Source: an uncultured bacterium (lineage in GTDB: Bacteria; Bacteroidota; Bacteroidia; Bacteroidales; CAIWKO01). From it: DNA of 40,711 bases. A program made the position numbers and the translations under genes. Positions within the stretch are counted from its first letter, which is position 1. Every line of letters begins with the position of its first letter. Positions 26,598-35,170 of the stretch are shown here, one piece after another. Under the pieces are notes generated by a model, which saw only the letters and a list, made by a program, of their open reading frames with translations, did not search any database and had not been told where the DNA came from. The stretch spans positions 1-40,711 of the forward strand of contig CAIOYH010000184.1 in assembly GCA_903862465.1 (NCBI GenBank), given 5' to 3'.

Positions 26598-27275
26598 TTA
26601 GTTGAAACGATAGCCTACGCCACTCTCGGTAATGATATGGCGTGGGATGTTTGGATTGTCTTCTATTTTTTTGCGAAGCGTGCCAATAAACACACGCAAA
26701 TATTGTGTTTCGGTTTGGTAGCCCACGCCCCAAACCTCTCTTAATATAAACTGATGCGTCAAAACTCTACCTTCATTTCGAGCAAACAAACACAATAGAT
26801 TATATTCTGTTGATGTGAGTCTGAGGATGCATTCGTTTTTCGTAACCACTCTCGAGACAAAATCAATTTGAAGGTCGTCCATCACGAATATGCTTTTGGT
26901 GTCATCGGTATTATTTCTTCGGATACACGAGCGCATACGCGCCAAAAGCTCATTGACTCGGAATGGTTTCGTCAGGTAATCCGTTGCGCCATTGTCCAAA
27001 GCCTTCACGATGTCCTCCTCACTATTTTGTACTGAAAGAATAATGATTGACTTATTATACCACGTTCTTAAATCTTTTAATACTTCATGTCCACTTCTGT
27101 CAGGCAAACCAATGTCCAACAAAATAAGTTCCGGTGGATGGTTGGCTGCCATAAGCACTCCGTCTTTGCCGGTTTCGGCTTGCCATACTTTATATCCGTT
27201 GCTTTCGAGATTAATTTCAAGCAATTTGCGAATTTGTGGTTCGTCGTCAATGATAAGAATTTCGGCTTTATTCAT
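26598..27275 (-). CDS. kdpE: KdpE-like response regulator (OmpR family)
   Basis: 225 residues. Receiver domain with acidic pocket IIDDE, phospho-acceptor Asp54 (LILLDIGLPD) and LTKPF; OmpR/PhoB winged helix at about 130-225 (LTSTEYNLLCLFARNEGRVLTHQFILREVWG, YLRVFIGTLRKKIE). The YLRVxxxxLRxKIE end and sequence feel are those of KdpE. Its start overlaps the kinase gene by 8 bases. No kdpFABC is in the window; the neighbour is kup, so the pair probably controls Kup-based uptake (inference). Confidence 0.85.
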   Translation of the reverse strand: MNKAEILIIDDEPQIRKLLEINLESNGYKVWQAETGKDGVLMAANHPPELILLDIGLPDRSGHEVLKDLRTWYNKSIIILSVQNSEEDIVKALDNGATDYLTKPFRVNELLARMRSCIRRNNTDDTKSIFVMDDLQIDFVSRVVTKNECILRLTSTEYNLLCLFARNEGRVLTHQFILREVWGVGYQTETQYLRVFIGTLRKKIEDNPNIPRHIITESGVGYRFN

Positions 27276-28332
27276 TTTTTAAGTGATTGATATACGATAT
27301 TTCGGTAGGAATCGTAATGGTGAATTTCGCGCCATGCGGTTTGATGTTTTCTAAAACGATTTTACCACTATGGGCTTCCGTAAACCCTTTGGCAATAGAT
27401 AGACCAAGCCCTGTGCCGCCCGTCTTTGAATTTGGTAAGCGATAAAATTTGGCAAAAACATTTTGAATTTCACTTTCAGGAAAGCCATGTCCGTTATCTG
27501 CCACCGTCATGATGAAATTGGTATCGGAAACCGCAACGCTAATAGTAATGGTTGAATCAGCAGGGGTATATTGCAGCGCATTATGGATAAGGTTTTGCAA
27601 TATCTGCTCCACCAATCCGCCATCCAATTTCACCAAGGGTATGTTTTCTTCAGCATCAAACGCTAGCGTATGTTTGCTATTCTCAACTTGCAACTTTTGA
27701 AGTACCGCATAAATGAGTTCGTTTGAATCGCACCAATCAAGATTCAGCTTGATGGTGCCTGTTTCGAGTCGGCTCATGTTAAGCAGGTTGTTTACCTGAC
27801 GGTTTAAACGTGTGGTGGCAATATCAATTTCTGAAAGCAATTCTGTTTGGTTGGCGGGCGAAAGTTTCTCTCGATTTTCTTTCAGGGTGTCAACGGCTCC
27901 AATGATGGTCGCAATGGGCGTACGCAATTCGTGCGAAAGCGAATTCAATAAGGTGTTATATAACCGTATCGTCTTTTCTTTTTCCTCCTTGTCGCGTGCC
28001 TTTTTTTCTGCTTCGCGAATTTTTGACGTCAAAACAATATTGACCAATGCAATTAGAAAATACATCAAAAACATCAAGGCGTCTTCGGTGTCGGCAATAT
28101 GAAACGTAAAAGTAGGCGGTATAAAAAAGAAATTCCAAACAAAGGCACTCAACACGGCAGCAATCAACACGGGCATAATATCAAACACCATAGCCAACAA
28201 CGACACCGCCACCAAGAGCAAGAGCGCAACCACTTTGTAGCCAATCACGCCCGTGGCAGCATAGCATCCCAATGATATAAGGCTTATCAACAATATGCTG
28301 ATGGCATATTGAAATCCCTTTGAAAATTTCAT
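27268..28332 (-). CDS. kdpD: Short KdpD-like sensor histidine kinase
   Basis: 354 residues. Four close membrane segments (DUF4118, about 8-95, including FDIMPVLIAAVLSAFVWNFFFIPP as in KdpD), HisKA with SHELRTPIATIIGA, then HATPase with NLIHNALQYT, DNGHGFPE and GGTGLGLSIAKG. The long N-terminal KdpD and universal-stress-like domains of E. coli KdpD are missing, so this is the short Bacteroidota-type form. The track start at 28386 lies upstream of a TACCTTTG promoter element (28374-28381); the Met at 28332 leaves a leader of about 35 bases and is preferred. Confidence 0.85.
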   Translation of the reverse strand: MKFSKGFQYAISILLISLISLGCYAATGVIGYKVVALLLLVAVSLLAMVFDIMPVLIAAVLSAFVWNFFFIPPTFTFHIADTEDALMFLMYFLIALVNIVLTSKIREAEKKARDKEEKEKTIRLYNTLLNSLSHELRTPIATIIGAVDTLKENREKLSPANQTELLSEIDIATTRLNRQVNNLLNMSRLETGTIKLNLDWCDSNELIYAVLQKLQVENSKHTLAFDAEENIPLVKLDGGLVEQILQNLIHNALQYTPADSTITISVAVSDTNFIMTVADNGHGFPESEIQNVFAKFYRLPNSKTGGTGLGLSIAKGFTEAHSGKIVLENIKPHGAKFTITIPTEISYINHLKNE

Positions 28333-28373
28333 TTTAGCTGTTTTCCTGAACACGTCTTTTTTAAATTTGAAGC

Positions 28374-28381
28374 CAAAGGTA
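28374..28381 (-). promoter_or_regulatory. -7 element of the kdpD-like/kdpE-like operon
   Basis: TACCTTTG on the minus strand, 42 bases before the chosen start at 28332. It rules against the longer track start at 28386. Confidence 0.55.
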
Positions 28382-28457
28382 ATCATTTATTTTTTCTTAT
28401 CTGCATATCATTACAGGATATTTTTTCTTTGCACCCATTCAACAGCCTTTTTCTTGA

Positions 28458-28501
28458 TTGATTTTTCTTTGAGGAGATTGAAAAACATAAGGGGAGGTTT
28501 T
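28458..28501 (+). repeat. Short dispersed repeat R4, copy 2
   Basis: Near-identical to 23457-23501 (TTGATTTTTCTTTGAGGAG...). Together with the next two entries it forms a repeat island between the kdpD-like gene and tgt. Confidence 0.75.
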
Positions 28502-28523
28502 GCGAACTATGAACTCGCAACTA

Positions 28524-28680
28524 ATTTGGGCGCATCCCCCCGTGAAAAACGGGGGGTCGGGCTTTTCGCTGCTAGTCCTCGCGCCGCGAAGAAGCGGCGC
28601 TGTGGGCTATTCGCTACAATCCCTTGCGCTCCGTCTCAGGCTTCTAGCGGTCTGCCAAAGGACTGTTTTCCCTAAAAACA
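28524..28680 (+). repeat. GC-rich intergenic element with two strong hairpins
   Basis: Much GC-richer than its surroundings. Stem 1 is CCCCCCGT-gaaaa-ACGGGGGG (28536-28556), stem 2 is GCGCCGC-gaagaa-GCGGCGC (28581-28600), followed by GCTATTCGCTACAATCCCTTGC. From memory, closely similar elements are dispersed between genes in many Flavobacteriia and relatives; I cannot confirm this here. No gene is encoded. Confidence 0.65.
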
Positions 28681-28727
28681 CCGCCAAAATTGTTTCGGAA
28701 GCCTTTGTCAAAAACAACCAACCCCTT

Positions 28728-28899
28728 CCGAAAGGTTTCGGATGCCATTGACAAAAACAATCAACCCCTTCCGAAAGGTTTCGGATGCCTTTGACAAAAA
28801 CGATCAAGCCTTCCCGAAAGGTTTCGGATGCCTTTGACAAAAACGATCAACCCCTTCCGAAAGGTTTCGGATGCCTTTGACAAAAACGATCAAAAACTT
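28728..28899. repeat. 43-bp tandem array (4 units)
   Basis: Four units of exactly 43 bp (starts 28728, 28771, 28814, 28857), each opening with the inverted repeat CCGAAAggTTTCGG and continuing GATGCCTTTGACAAAAAC. A degenerate half unit precedes it. The period is about twice that of the 21-bp arrays. The track ORF at 28607-28840 is this repeat. Confidence 0.93.
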
Positions 28900-28910
28900 T
28901 CCCTGTTCGG

Positions 28911-28962
28911 CAGAGGTTTCAACCTCTGCCGTTCATATCTTTTAAGGCTATGCCTAAATTCT
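28911..28962 (+). repeat. Dispersed intergenic repeat R1, copy 4 (short form)
   Basis: GTTCGGCAGAGGTTTCAACCTCTGCCG is a near-perfect palindromic stem, followed by TATCTTTTAAGGCTATGCCTAAATT. The stop codon of tgt (28954-28956) lies inside the repeat. Confidence 0.8.
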
Positions 28963-30084
28963 ATTATCAAGCCGCCCCACCATTTCTTTTTTCCAAGAGG
29001 CAAAGCTACCCTCCACGATATGTTTTCGAGCTTCTTTCACCAACCATAAATAAAAAGCAAGGTTATGTTGGCTAGCTATCATGGCGCCCAACATTTCGTT
29101 GGATATAAATAGATGGCGAAGATAGGCTTTAGAGTAATGAACATCCACATAGGAATACGCCTCTTCATCTATGGGTGAAAAATCATGTTTCCATTTTTCG
29201 TTATGGATATTGATGCGACCGTTTTTGGTGAACAACCACCCATTGCGCCCGTTGCGAGTGGGCATCACACAATCGAACATATCCACCCCGAGGGCAATGC
29301 CTTCTAAGATATTGGTAGGCGTTCCGACCCCCATCAAATAGCGCGGTTTGTCTTTTGGCAAAATGCTACAGACCAACTCGGTTATTTCATACATCTGTTC
29401 GGCAGGTTCGCCCACGGATAGTCCGCCAATGGCATTGCCATCCCGCCCGTGGGAAGCAATGGTTTCGGCGGAAATGCGCCGCAAATCTTTAAACGTACTG
29501 CCTTGCACAATGGGAAAAAGCGTTTGCTCATAGCCGTACAATGCCTCCGTTTCGTCAAAACGTTTGCAACAACGCGCCAACCAATCGTGTGTCATCTTCA
29601 TCGAGTCGGCAGCATATTTATACTCGCAGGGATAATGCGTACATTCATCGAACGCCATAATGATGTCGGCGCCTATCTTGCGTTGAATATCCATCACAAT
29701 TTCGGCAGTAAAGGTATGCTTGGAGCCATCAATATGCGACTGAAACACCACGCCATCGTTCTTAAATTTGCGAATAGTTTTGAGGGAATACACCTGATAT
29801 CCGCCGCTATCGGTCAAAATGGGTTTGTGCCATCCATTAAATTTATGCAGTCCACCGGCTTCTTGCAAAACATCGAGCCCGGGACGTAGGTATAAATGGT
29901 AGGTGTTTCCCAAAATAATTTGGGCTTTTATGTCTTCTTCCAAATCTTTTTGATGGATAGCCTTCACGGTTCCGGCGGTTCCAACAGGCATAAAAATAGG
30001 GGTTTCTATGTTGCCATGAGCGGTTTCTATCAGCCCTGCTCGGGCAGATGTTTGGGTGTCTTGGTTTGTCAATGTAAATTTCAT
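28954..30084 (-). CDS. tgt: tRNA-guanine transglycosylase (queuine/preQ1 insertion)
   Basis: 376 residues, full family length. It exchanges guanine 34 in GUN-anticodon tRNAs for preQ1. Seen: PIFMPVGTAGTVKA, ILGNTYHLYLRPG, TDSGGYQVYSL, AFDECTHYP, GGLSVGEP, MGVGTP and DCVMPTRNGRNG (catalytic Asp). At the usual zinc site (CxCxxC) the sequence is AYSYVDVHYSKAYLRHLF, so all three cysteines are replaced by Ala, Ser and Asp, while the His in QHNL remains. Other Bacteroidota Tgt proteins that I remember also lack them. The -7 element is only 5 bases from the ATG, implying a nearly leaderless mRNA. The last codons lie in repeat R1. Confidence 0.93.
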   Translation of the reverse strand: MKFTLTNQDTQTSARAGLIETAHGNIETPIFMPVGTAGTVKAIHQKDLEEDIKAQIILGNTYHLYLRPGLDVLQEAGGLHKFNGWHKPILTDSGGYQVYSLKTIRKFKNDGVVFQSHIDGSKHTFTAEIVMDIQRKIGADIIMAFDECTHYPCEYKYAADSMKMTHDWLARCCKRFDETEALYGYEQTLFPIVQGSTFKDLRRISAETIASHGRDGNAIGGLSVGEPAEQMYEITELVCSILPKDKPRYLMGVGTPTNILEGIALGVDMFDCVMPTRNGRNGWLFTKNGRINIHNEKWKHDFSPIDEEAYSYVDVHYSKAYLRHLFISNEMLGAMIASQHNLAFYLWLVKEARKHIVEGSFASWKKEMVGRLDNRI

Positions 30085-30088
30085 TTTG

Positions 30089-30096
30089 CAAAGGTA
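30089..30096 (-). promoter_or_regulatory. -7 element of tgt
   Basis: TACCTTTG on the minus strand with a TTG 19 bases upstream (30116-30118), a good match to the Bacteroidota -33/-7 pair. It ends 5 bases before the ATG. Confidence 0.65.
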
Positions 30097-30173
30097 AAGA
30101 GTTATTCACATTAAACAACATCAAAAAGTTTATAAGTTTTTTTTTTGCATCATCTGTAATTGCACATTTAATG

Positions 30174-30181
30174 TAATTTTG
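30174..30181 (+). promoter_or_regulatory. -7 element of the glycosyltransferase gene
   Basis: TAATTTTG overlaps the GTG that the ORF track uses as the start (30181), so the ATG at 30199 is the more likely start. Confidence 0.55.
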
Positions 30182-30198
30182 TGTCAGAAAACTTATGT

Positions 30199-31344
30199 AT
30201 GATTTTTGAATTGTTTTTAGCTGATAATCTTCAGTTGTATTTGTATTATGCACTATTAGGGGTGTTTATACTGCAATTGGTATATTTCTGGGGATTCTTC
30301 TCAACCTTTTCTTTTTACAAAAAAAAGCCTGCAGTTGTCAATCAATTACCGGTTTCTGTCGTGATATGTGCCCGCAACGAATATTATAATCTTGAAAAAA
30401 ACCTTCCGTTGATACTCGAACAAGATTATCCCGATTTTGAAGTCATCGTTGTGAACGACCAATCGGATGATGACACCATCGGTTTGTTGAACGATATTTC
30501 CCGTCAGTATCCCCATTTGAAAGTCCTACATATTGAAGAAAATAAGAATTTCTTTCAGGGAAAAAAGTTTCCGCTTTCCTTAGGAATCAAATCAGCCAAA
30601 AACGACATTGTTTTGTTGACCGACACAAATTGCTATCCATCGGGCAAGAATTGGATTAATCGAATGCAATCTCATTTTGCAAATCCAAAAGTCAAAATTG
30701 TGTTGGGTTATGGAGGATATAGTACACAAAAGGGCTTGCTTAACAAACTTATTCGTTTTGATACGATACATACTGCCATGCAGTATTTTTCGATGGCGAA
30801 AATCGGTTTGCCTTTTATGGGTGTTGGCAGAAACCTCGCCTATCGGAAAAGTTTTTTTCTTGACAAAAAAGGTTTTGTGAGTCATTTACAAATTCGTTCG
30901 GGCGATGATGATCTTTTTGTAAATAATAATGCCACACGAAAGAATACAAAAATAGAATTTTCGCACGAAAGCCATACGATATCCGAACCGGAGACAAGCC
31001 ATTCGGCATGGAATTTTAAGAAGGTATATTTGGCATCAACAAAAAAAATGTACAAATTCAAACACAAGATTATATTGCTGTTATTTCCGCTTAGTACCCT
31101 TCTTTTTTATGGCTTATCAGCAACAATGATTGCTTTTTACACGAACTTATATACTATTATTGTTGTAGCAGCGTTGTTATTTATACGGTTATTGAGTCAA
31201 CTTATTATAACAAAAAATACGATGCTTCGGTTGAAAGAAAAGAATTTTTTACTAATTTCGCCCTTTTTTGAGTTATATTTTATTGGATACAATTTGTATG
31301 TCAGGTTTTCGAGCATGACAAAACGGCAAAACGGATGGAAATAG
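30199..31344 (+). CDS. Membrane-bound family 2 glycosyltransferase
   Basis: 381 residues from the ATG at 30199. One N-terminal membrane segment (about 8-30), a GT-A catalytic domain (about 45-260) with SVVICARNEYYNLE, VVNDQSDDDT, LLTDTNCYPSG in the place of the usual DxD, and GDDDLFVN, then two or three C-terminal membrane segments (about 290-345). It is likely to build a cell-surface or lipid-linked glycan on the cytoplasmic face; the sugar is unknown. Its last bases overlap the start of the sigma factor gene (ATGGAAATAG), so the two are translationally coupled. Confidence 0.85.
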   Translation: MIFELFLADNLQLYLYYALLGVFILQLVYFWGFFSTFSFYKKKPAVVNQLPVSVVICARNEYYNLEKNLPLILEQDYPDFEVIVVNDQSDDDTIGLLNDISRQYPHLKVLHIEENKNFFQGKKFPLSLGIKSAKNDIVLLTDTNCYPSGKNWINRMQSHFANPKVKIVLGYGGYSTQKGLLNKLIRFDTIHTAMQYFSMAKIGLPFMGVGRNLAYRKSFFLDKKGFVSHLQIRSGDDDLFVNNNATRKNTKIEFSHESHTISEPETSHSAWNFKKVYLASTKKMYKFKHKIILLLFPLSTLLFYGLSATMIAFYTNLYTIIVVAALLFIRLLSQLIITKNTMLRLKEKNFLLISPFFELYFIGYNLYVRFSSMTKRQNGWK

Positions 31345-31943
31345 TACCACATCTTACGGAAAAAGCACAACGTGATTACAAGCTAGTTCAGCTTGCCATT
31401 ACGCATGGAGACCAAAAGGCTTATGCTGCTTTGCTGGGGTACTATAAAGATGCCATTTACTTTATGTTGTTAAAGATGACCAACAACCCTGACGATGCGG
31501 ATGATTTGACGATAGAGGCTTTTGGACGAGCATTCAAAAAGTTGGATCAATATACACCCGAATTTGCTTTTAGCACCTGGCTTTTTAAGATAGCTTCCAA
31601 CAATTGTATAGATTTTATACGTCGAAAGAAAATGGATTTGTTGTCCATCAACAAAACTTATGACGAGGAAAGCGGCACCGAAATGGCGCATAACCTACCG
31701 TTTCATGGTCTTGACCCCGAGGAAAAGTTTATAGAAAAAGAAAAAATAAAATTAATGCGCGAAGTGGTCGAAAAGCTCAAACCACATTATCGCACACTCG
31801 TTCGACTTCGTTATTTTGAAGAATTGTCTTACGAGGAAATAGCGACGCAAATGAATTTGCCGTTGGGAACCGTGAAAGCTCAATTGTTCAGAGCACGAGA
31901 ATTCTTATATAATATAATGAAAAACGTAGAAGGCTCTATTTAA
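31335..31943 (+). CDS. ECF-type RNA polymerase sigma factor (SigW/RpoE-like)
   Basis: 202 residues. Region 2: YYKDAIYFMLLKMTNNPDDADDLTIEAFGRAF and FSTWLFKIASNNCIDFIRRKK; region 4: LKPHYRTLVRLRYFEELSYEEIATQMNLPLGTVKAQLFRARE. It overlaps the glycosyltransferase gene by 10 bases and meets rsmA tail to tail with a 4-base overlap. No anti-sigma factor gene is beside it, unlike the sigma gene at 11355. This form (glycosyltransferase plus ECF sigma next to rsmA) seems to be a housekeeping-type sigma of Bacteroidota; that is an impression, not shown here. Confidence 0.9.
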   Translation: MEIVPHLTEKAQRDYKLVQLAITHGDQKAYAALLGYYKDAIYFMLLKMTNNPDDADDLTIEAFGRAFKKLDQYTPEFAFSTWLFKIASNNCIDFIRRKKMDLLSINKTYDEESGTEMAHNLPFHGLDPEEKFIEKEKIKLMREVVEKLKPHYRTLVRLRYFEELSYEEIATQMNLPLGTVKAQLFRAREFLYNIMKNVEGSI

Positions 31944-32731
31944 TCTTTGGCCGTTTTGCTCACCATATTCGTAATTTCTACGAATTGAGCCACACTTAAT
32001 TGTTCCGCCCTTTTACTAAATAGCTCTGCAGCCAAAAAGATTTTATCAATATTGAATGAACTTAGCGCATTGCGTAATGTCTTCCGTCGTTGATTGAAGG
32101 CAATTTTGACAACTTGCGCAAACAGTTTTTCATCGCAGTCCAAGGCTGCCACCGTGTTTCTTTTCAGGCGAATTACTGCAGATTTTACTTTGGGTGGTGG
32201 ATAAAACACATCCTCATCCACGGTAAATAGGTATTCTATATCATAAAATGCCTGCATGAGTACGCTTAAAATACCATAATCTCTTGAACCGGGACCTGAA
32301 GCTATGCGCTTTGCCACTTCTTTTTGAAACATGCCTACCACTTCGGAAATCTGATTTCTGTAGTCAAAAACTCTAAATAATATTTGACTTGAAATGTTAT
32401 AAGGAAAATTGCCAATCACGGCAAATGGTTCAGTAAAGAAATCTGAAATGTGGAATTTTAGAAAGTCACGATGAAGGATATTTAAACTGAGTTCGGGGAA
32501 TTTCTCATTCAAATATTCGTAGGCTTCATTATCTATTTCAATTAAAAATGTTTCAAACTTCGGAGATTTTATCAGATATTTTGTCAAGACACCGGTGCCG
32601 GGTCCGATTTCTAAAACCTTTTTATAATTGTGATGCAATGTCAAACTTTCCGTAATTTGGAAAGCAATTTCTTCATCTTTCAAGAAGTGTTGACCTAAGT
32701 ACTTTTTAGGCTTTACGAAAGTTTTCATCAA
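31940..32731 (-). CDS. rsmA: 16S rRNA dimethyladenosine transferase RsmA (KsgA)
   Basis: 263 residues, normal length. It dimethylates A1518 and A1519 of 16S rRNA late in 30S assembly. Seen: KKYLGQHFLKDE at the start, SAM motif LEIGPGTGVLT, IGNFPYNISSQI (the NLPY-type catalytic motif, here NFPY) and a C-terminal domain with FYPPPKVKSAVIRL and FNQRRKTLRNAL. Start overlaps the TPR gene stop by 4 bases (ATGA), so coupled. Confidence 0.96.
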   Translation of the reverse strand: MMKTFVKPKKYLGQHFLKDEEIAFQITESLTLHHNYKKVLEIGPGTGVLTKYLIKSPKFETFLIEIDNEAYEYLNEKFPELSLNILHRDFLKFHISDFFTEPFAVIGNFPYNISSQILFRVFDYRNQISEVVGMFQKEVAKRIASGPGSRDYGILSVLMQAFYDIEYLFTVDEDVFYPPPKVKSAVIRLKRNTVAALDCDEKLFAQVVKIAFNQRRKTLRNALSSFNIDKIFLAAELFSKRAEQLSVAQFVEITNMVSKTAKD

Positions 32732-34593
32732 TTGATTTTGTCGCCACGTAAGGCGCGGAAACGTTTCCGAGCATCCACAACAAAAATGCTTCCGGGATAA
32801 TCGGTCAGAAGCTTTTGGTAATACTCCATGGCGCGAGAGGGGTTCTTAAATTGGTTGTCATTGAGCTGCCCAAGTAAAAACAAAGCATCGTCTGCGAGAA
32901 TATCATCGGGGTAAAAATTGACTAATTTCACCAACAAACTGTCCGCGTCCTCATATTTTCCTTGCCGAATTTTAATTTGAGCCTTTTTATATAACACATC
33001 ATCAAAAAGCGGATGGTATAAGCCAAGCATATTGATGGAATCTAATGTTACCAACGCTAAATCTTCTTTGTTTTGAAACAATAATAAATCAGCGCGAGCA
33101 AATATCTTCAAGCCCGTAAAACTACTATCTGCATCAAGATTGTCGCCAATAAGCAGTGCAAGCTCCATAGCATCATTGGCAATTAATTTGGCAGTGGCAG
33201 CTTTCAACACATCCAATTGCGCTTTCGCAAATTCAAACTCATTGATATAATAATACAATTTTGCGTTTTTAAATTTGGCATCAAACCCCACCACATCATT
33301 TTTAAAGGCTTTCTCCACCTGAGAGTACATCAAACTTGCCTCCCAAACATCACCCGTGAGCAAAAGAATGTTGCCAAGTTCTATTTTGCATAAAGCAATC
33401 TGATCGGCAGAAACGTTACGATATTGGATAGCTTTTTGAAGCAATTCTGTAGCTTGGTCGGGTTTGTGTAAATAAAAGGCTTGTAGATGTGCAAGATTTT
33501 TTATCAACTGCAAACCATAATCAGTTTCATCATTCACACTCAATAGGTCGTAATACTCTTTTTCAAGGGATTCAATTTCGGTGATGTTGACATTCGAAAC
33601 ACTCGTTATTTTCATGTATTTCGTTTGGAGTTTTTCAACCAAACTCGTCTGATAATACATGGACATCACACCTTTCTTCGTGATAACATAATCGTAGCAA
33701 TCTATCGCTTCGTTATAAAAACTATTGGAAGCGGCAATTCTTGCAAGGGAAACGAGCCTTCCGCCATCTTCACTAAAGCGTTTGTCAATGGCTTTTGCCT
33801 GAACAATGGCAGCGACAAACTCTTTTTCCTGAATAAAATACCACAGCAGTAATACGGGATAGGATTTGATGTCCGGCTCCTTTTTAATGCGTTGCAATAA
33901 GGTGGATTTGAACAAATCGTTTTTGGTGTTCTCCGCATCGTCTAACAATAAATCTTGGAATTTGGATTCAATACGATCTAATTCGTCGGGGTTGGAATTC
34001 ACGTAATCGAAATACTGATTGATTGCTGACTGAAAATCGCTCTTTTTTAAATAAATTTCCGCAAGTTCAAGATTGAAACTATATGAGTTCTTCATTAGTT
34101 TTTGTCCTTGCTCGTAGGCTTTCAGCGCATAGTTTGTTTGATTGCGGATAAGGAAAGCGTTTGCCAACAGTATCACTTCATCTTTATCAGCAGTTAGCGA
34201 TTTAATGGCTGTTTCAAATTGTTTTTTTGCGTTGTCTTGGCTTTCTTCAGCCACATAAACCGAGCCCAAATCAACCAGAAGAGAAAGGTTCTGCGGCTGT
34301 TTTTTTATCAGTTTCGAAATAGTTTTTTCAGCTTTCTTATAGTCCTTAATCTCGAGCAAGCAGTTGTAGTAATAGTCATATATAAAAGGTGTGGGGTTTT
34401 TGCTATACAAGTCTTCGAACAACAACACAGCCTTATCATACTCTTTATTCTGATAATATTGAATGGCGAGCTGTTCGTTCGTGTTGGTCTGACTGAAGGC
34501 TGCAGCACCTGTAATAAAAAACAAGAGCAGCCCGAATCCTAAGGAAAATTGCCGACGGGTAAAAATCATACTGTTTTTCTTCGTGCTATCCAT
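32728..34593 (-). CDS. Exported tetratricopeptide-repeat protein
   Basis: 621 residues. Signal peptide (about 13-34, ending AAAFSQ), then helical TPR units along the length: AIQYYQNKEYDKAVLLFEDLY, NCLLEIKDYKKAEKTISKLI, KAYEQGQKLM, and at the end ADDALFLLGQLNDN...AMEYYQKLLTDYPGSIFVVDARKRF, similar to YbgF/BamD-type repeats. It is probably a periplasmic scaffold. It lies 14 bases after the lipoprotein gene and is coupled to rsmA. A second Met at residue 9 is a possible start. Confidence 0.8.
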   Translation of the reverse strand: MDSTKKNSMIFTRRQFSLGFGLLLFFITGAAAFSQTNTNEQLAIQYYQNKEYDKAVLLFEDLYSKNPTPFIYDYYYNCLLEIKDYKKAEKTISKLIKKQPQNLSLLVDLGSVYVAEESQDNAKKQFETAIKSLTADKDEVILLANAFLIRNQTNYALKAYEQGQKLMKNSYSFNLELAEIYLKKSDFQSAINQYFDYVNSNPDELDRIESKFQDLLLDDAENTKNDLFKSTLLQRIKKEPDIKSYPVLLLWYFIQEKEFVAAIVQAKAIDKRFSEDGGRLVSLARIAASNSFYNEAIDCYDYVITKKGVMSMYYQTSLVEKLQTKYMKITSVSNVNITEIESLEKEYYDLLSVNDETDYGLQLIKNLAHLQAFYLHKPDQATELLQKAIQYRNVSADQIALCKIELGNILLLTGDVWEASLMYSQVEKAFKNDVVGFDAKFKNAKLYYYINEFEFAKAQLDVLKAATAKLIANDAMELALLIGDNLDADSSFTGLKIFARADLLLFQNKEDLALVTLDSINMLGLYHPLFDDVLYKKAQIKIRQGKYEDADSLLVKLVNFYPDDILADDALFLLGQLNDNQFKNPSRAMEYYQKLLTDYPGSIFVVDARKRFRALRGDKIN

Positions 34594-34607
34594 ATTGCTT
34601 GCAGAAA

Positions 34608-35159
34608 TTAATGTTTTTTCTTGGATTTGTGTTCCCGAATCAGATTCATCAAATAGGGTTGAACCGTATCGAAGTTTTTCATTTGAGAATTCACCTGATT
34701 CACATTATTCATGATTTTTGCTTTCAGGTCGTACACCGAGCGATATTCATCTGTAAAGAACTTATCGAAATCTTTTCCTTTCAGCAATTTCTTTTCAACA
34801 TCATGTTTGAGGTCTTCGAGTTGCTTTTTGGAGAGCTGTAATTCTGCCCTAAAAAAATCGTAGCTTAACGACATGTTTTTAAATGGTTTTCTCACATTCT
34901 GAAAGGCACAAATGTATTTCCAACTTTCGTCGGTCCGCACTTCGGGAAAATGTTTTGATACCGTATCGTTGGTCACCTTATACAAGCGGTATCTGTTCTT
35001 TACCGAGTCAATGTTGATTTGTTTTAATTTGATATCAACCGTATCAAGTACTTTATACAAACTGTCTATTTTCGAAATCTGCTTAGCCCTTTTTTCATTG
35101 CTACATGAAAATAACAGCACGGAACAAACAAGGATGATAGAAAAATAAACGGTTTTCAT
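34608..35159 (-). CDS. Small lipoprotein of unknown function
   Basis: 183 residues from the Met at 35159 (the track adds Met-Tyr before it). Lipobox LLFSC near residue 18, then a charged, mainly helical protein with predicted coiled-coil stretches (ELQLSKKQLEDLKHDVEKKLL). No family recognised. It lies between serS (12 bases) and the TPR gene (14 bases), so it may work with the TPR protein in the envelope. The tail is very basic (KSKKKH). Confidence 0.75.
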   Translation of the reverse strand: MKTVYFSIILVCSVLLFSCSNEKRAKQISKIDSLYKVLDTVDIKLKQINIDSVKNRYRLYKVTNDTVSKHFPEVRTDESWKYICAFQNVRKPFKNMSLSYDFFRAELQLSKKQLEDLKHDVEKKLLKGKDFDKFFTDEYRSVYDLKAKIMNNVNQVNSQMKNFDTVQPYLMNLIREHKSKKKH

Positions 35160-35170
35160 ATACATATATA

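Noticed and set aside
28524-28680. Structured RNA gene or riboswitch
   Set aside because: The stems are strong, but the layout fits a dispersed intergenic element and no known RNA motif was recognised.
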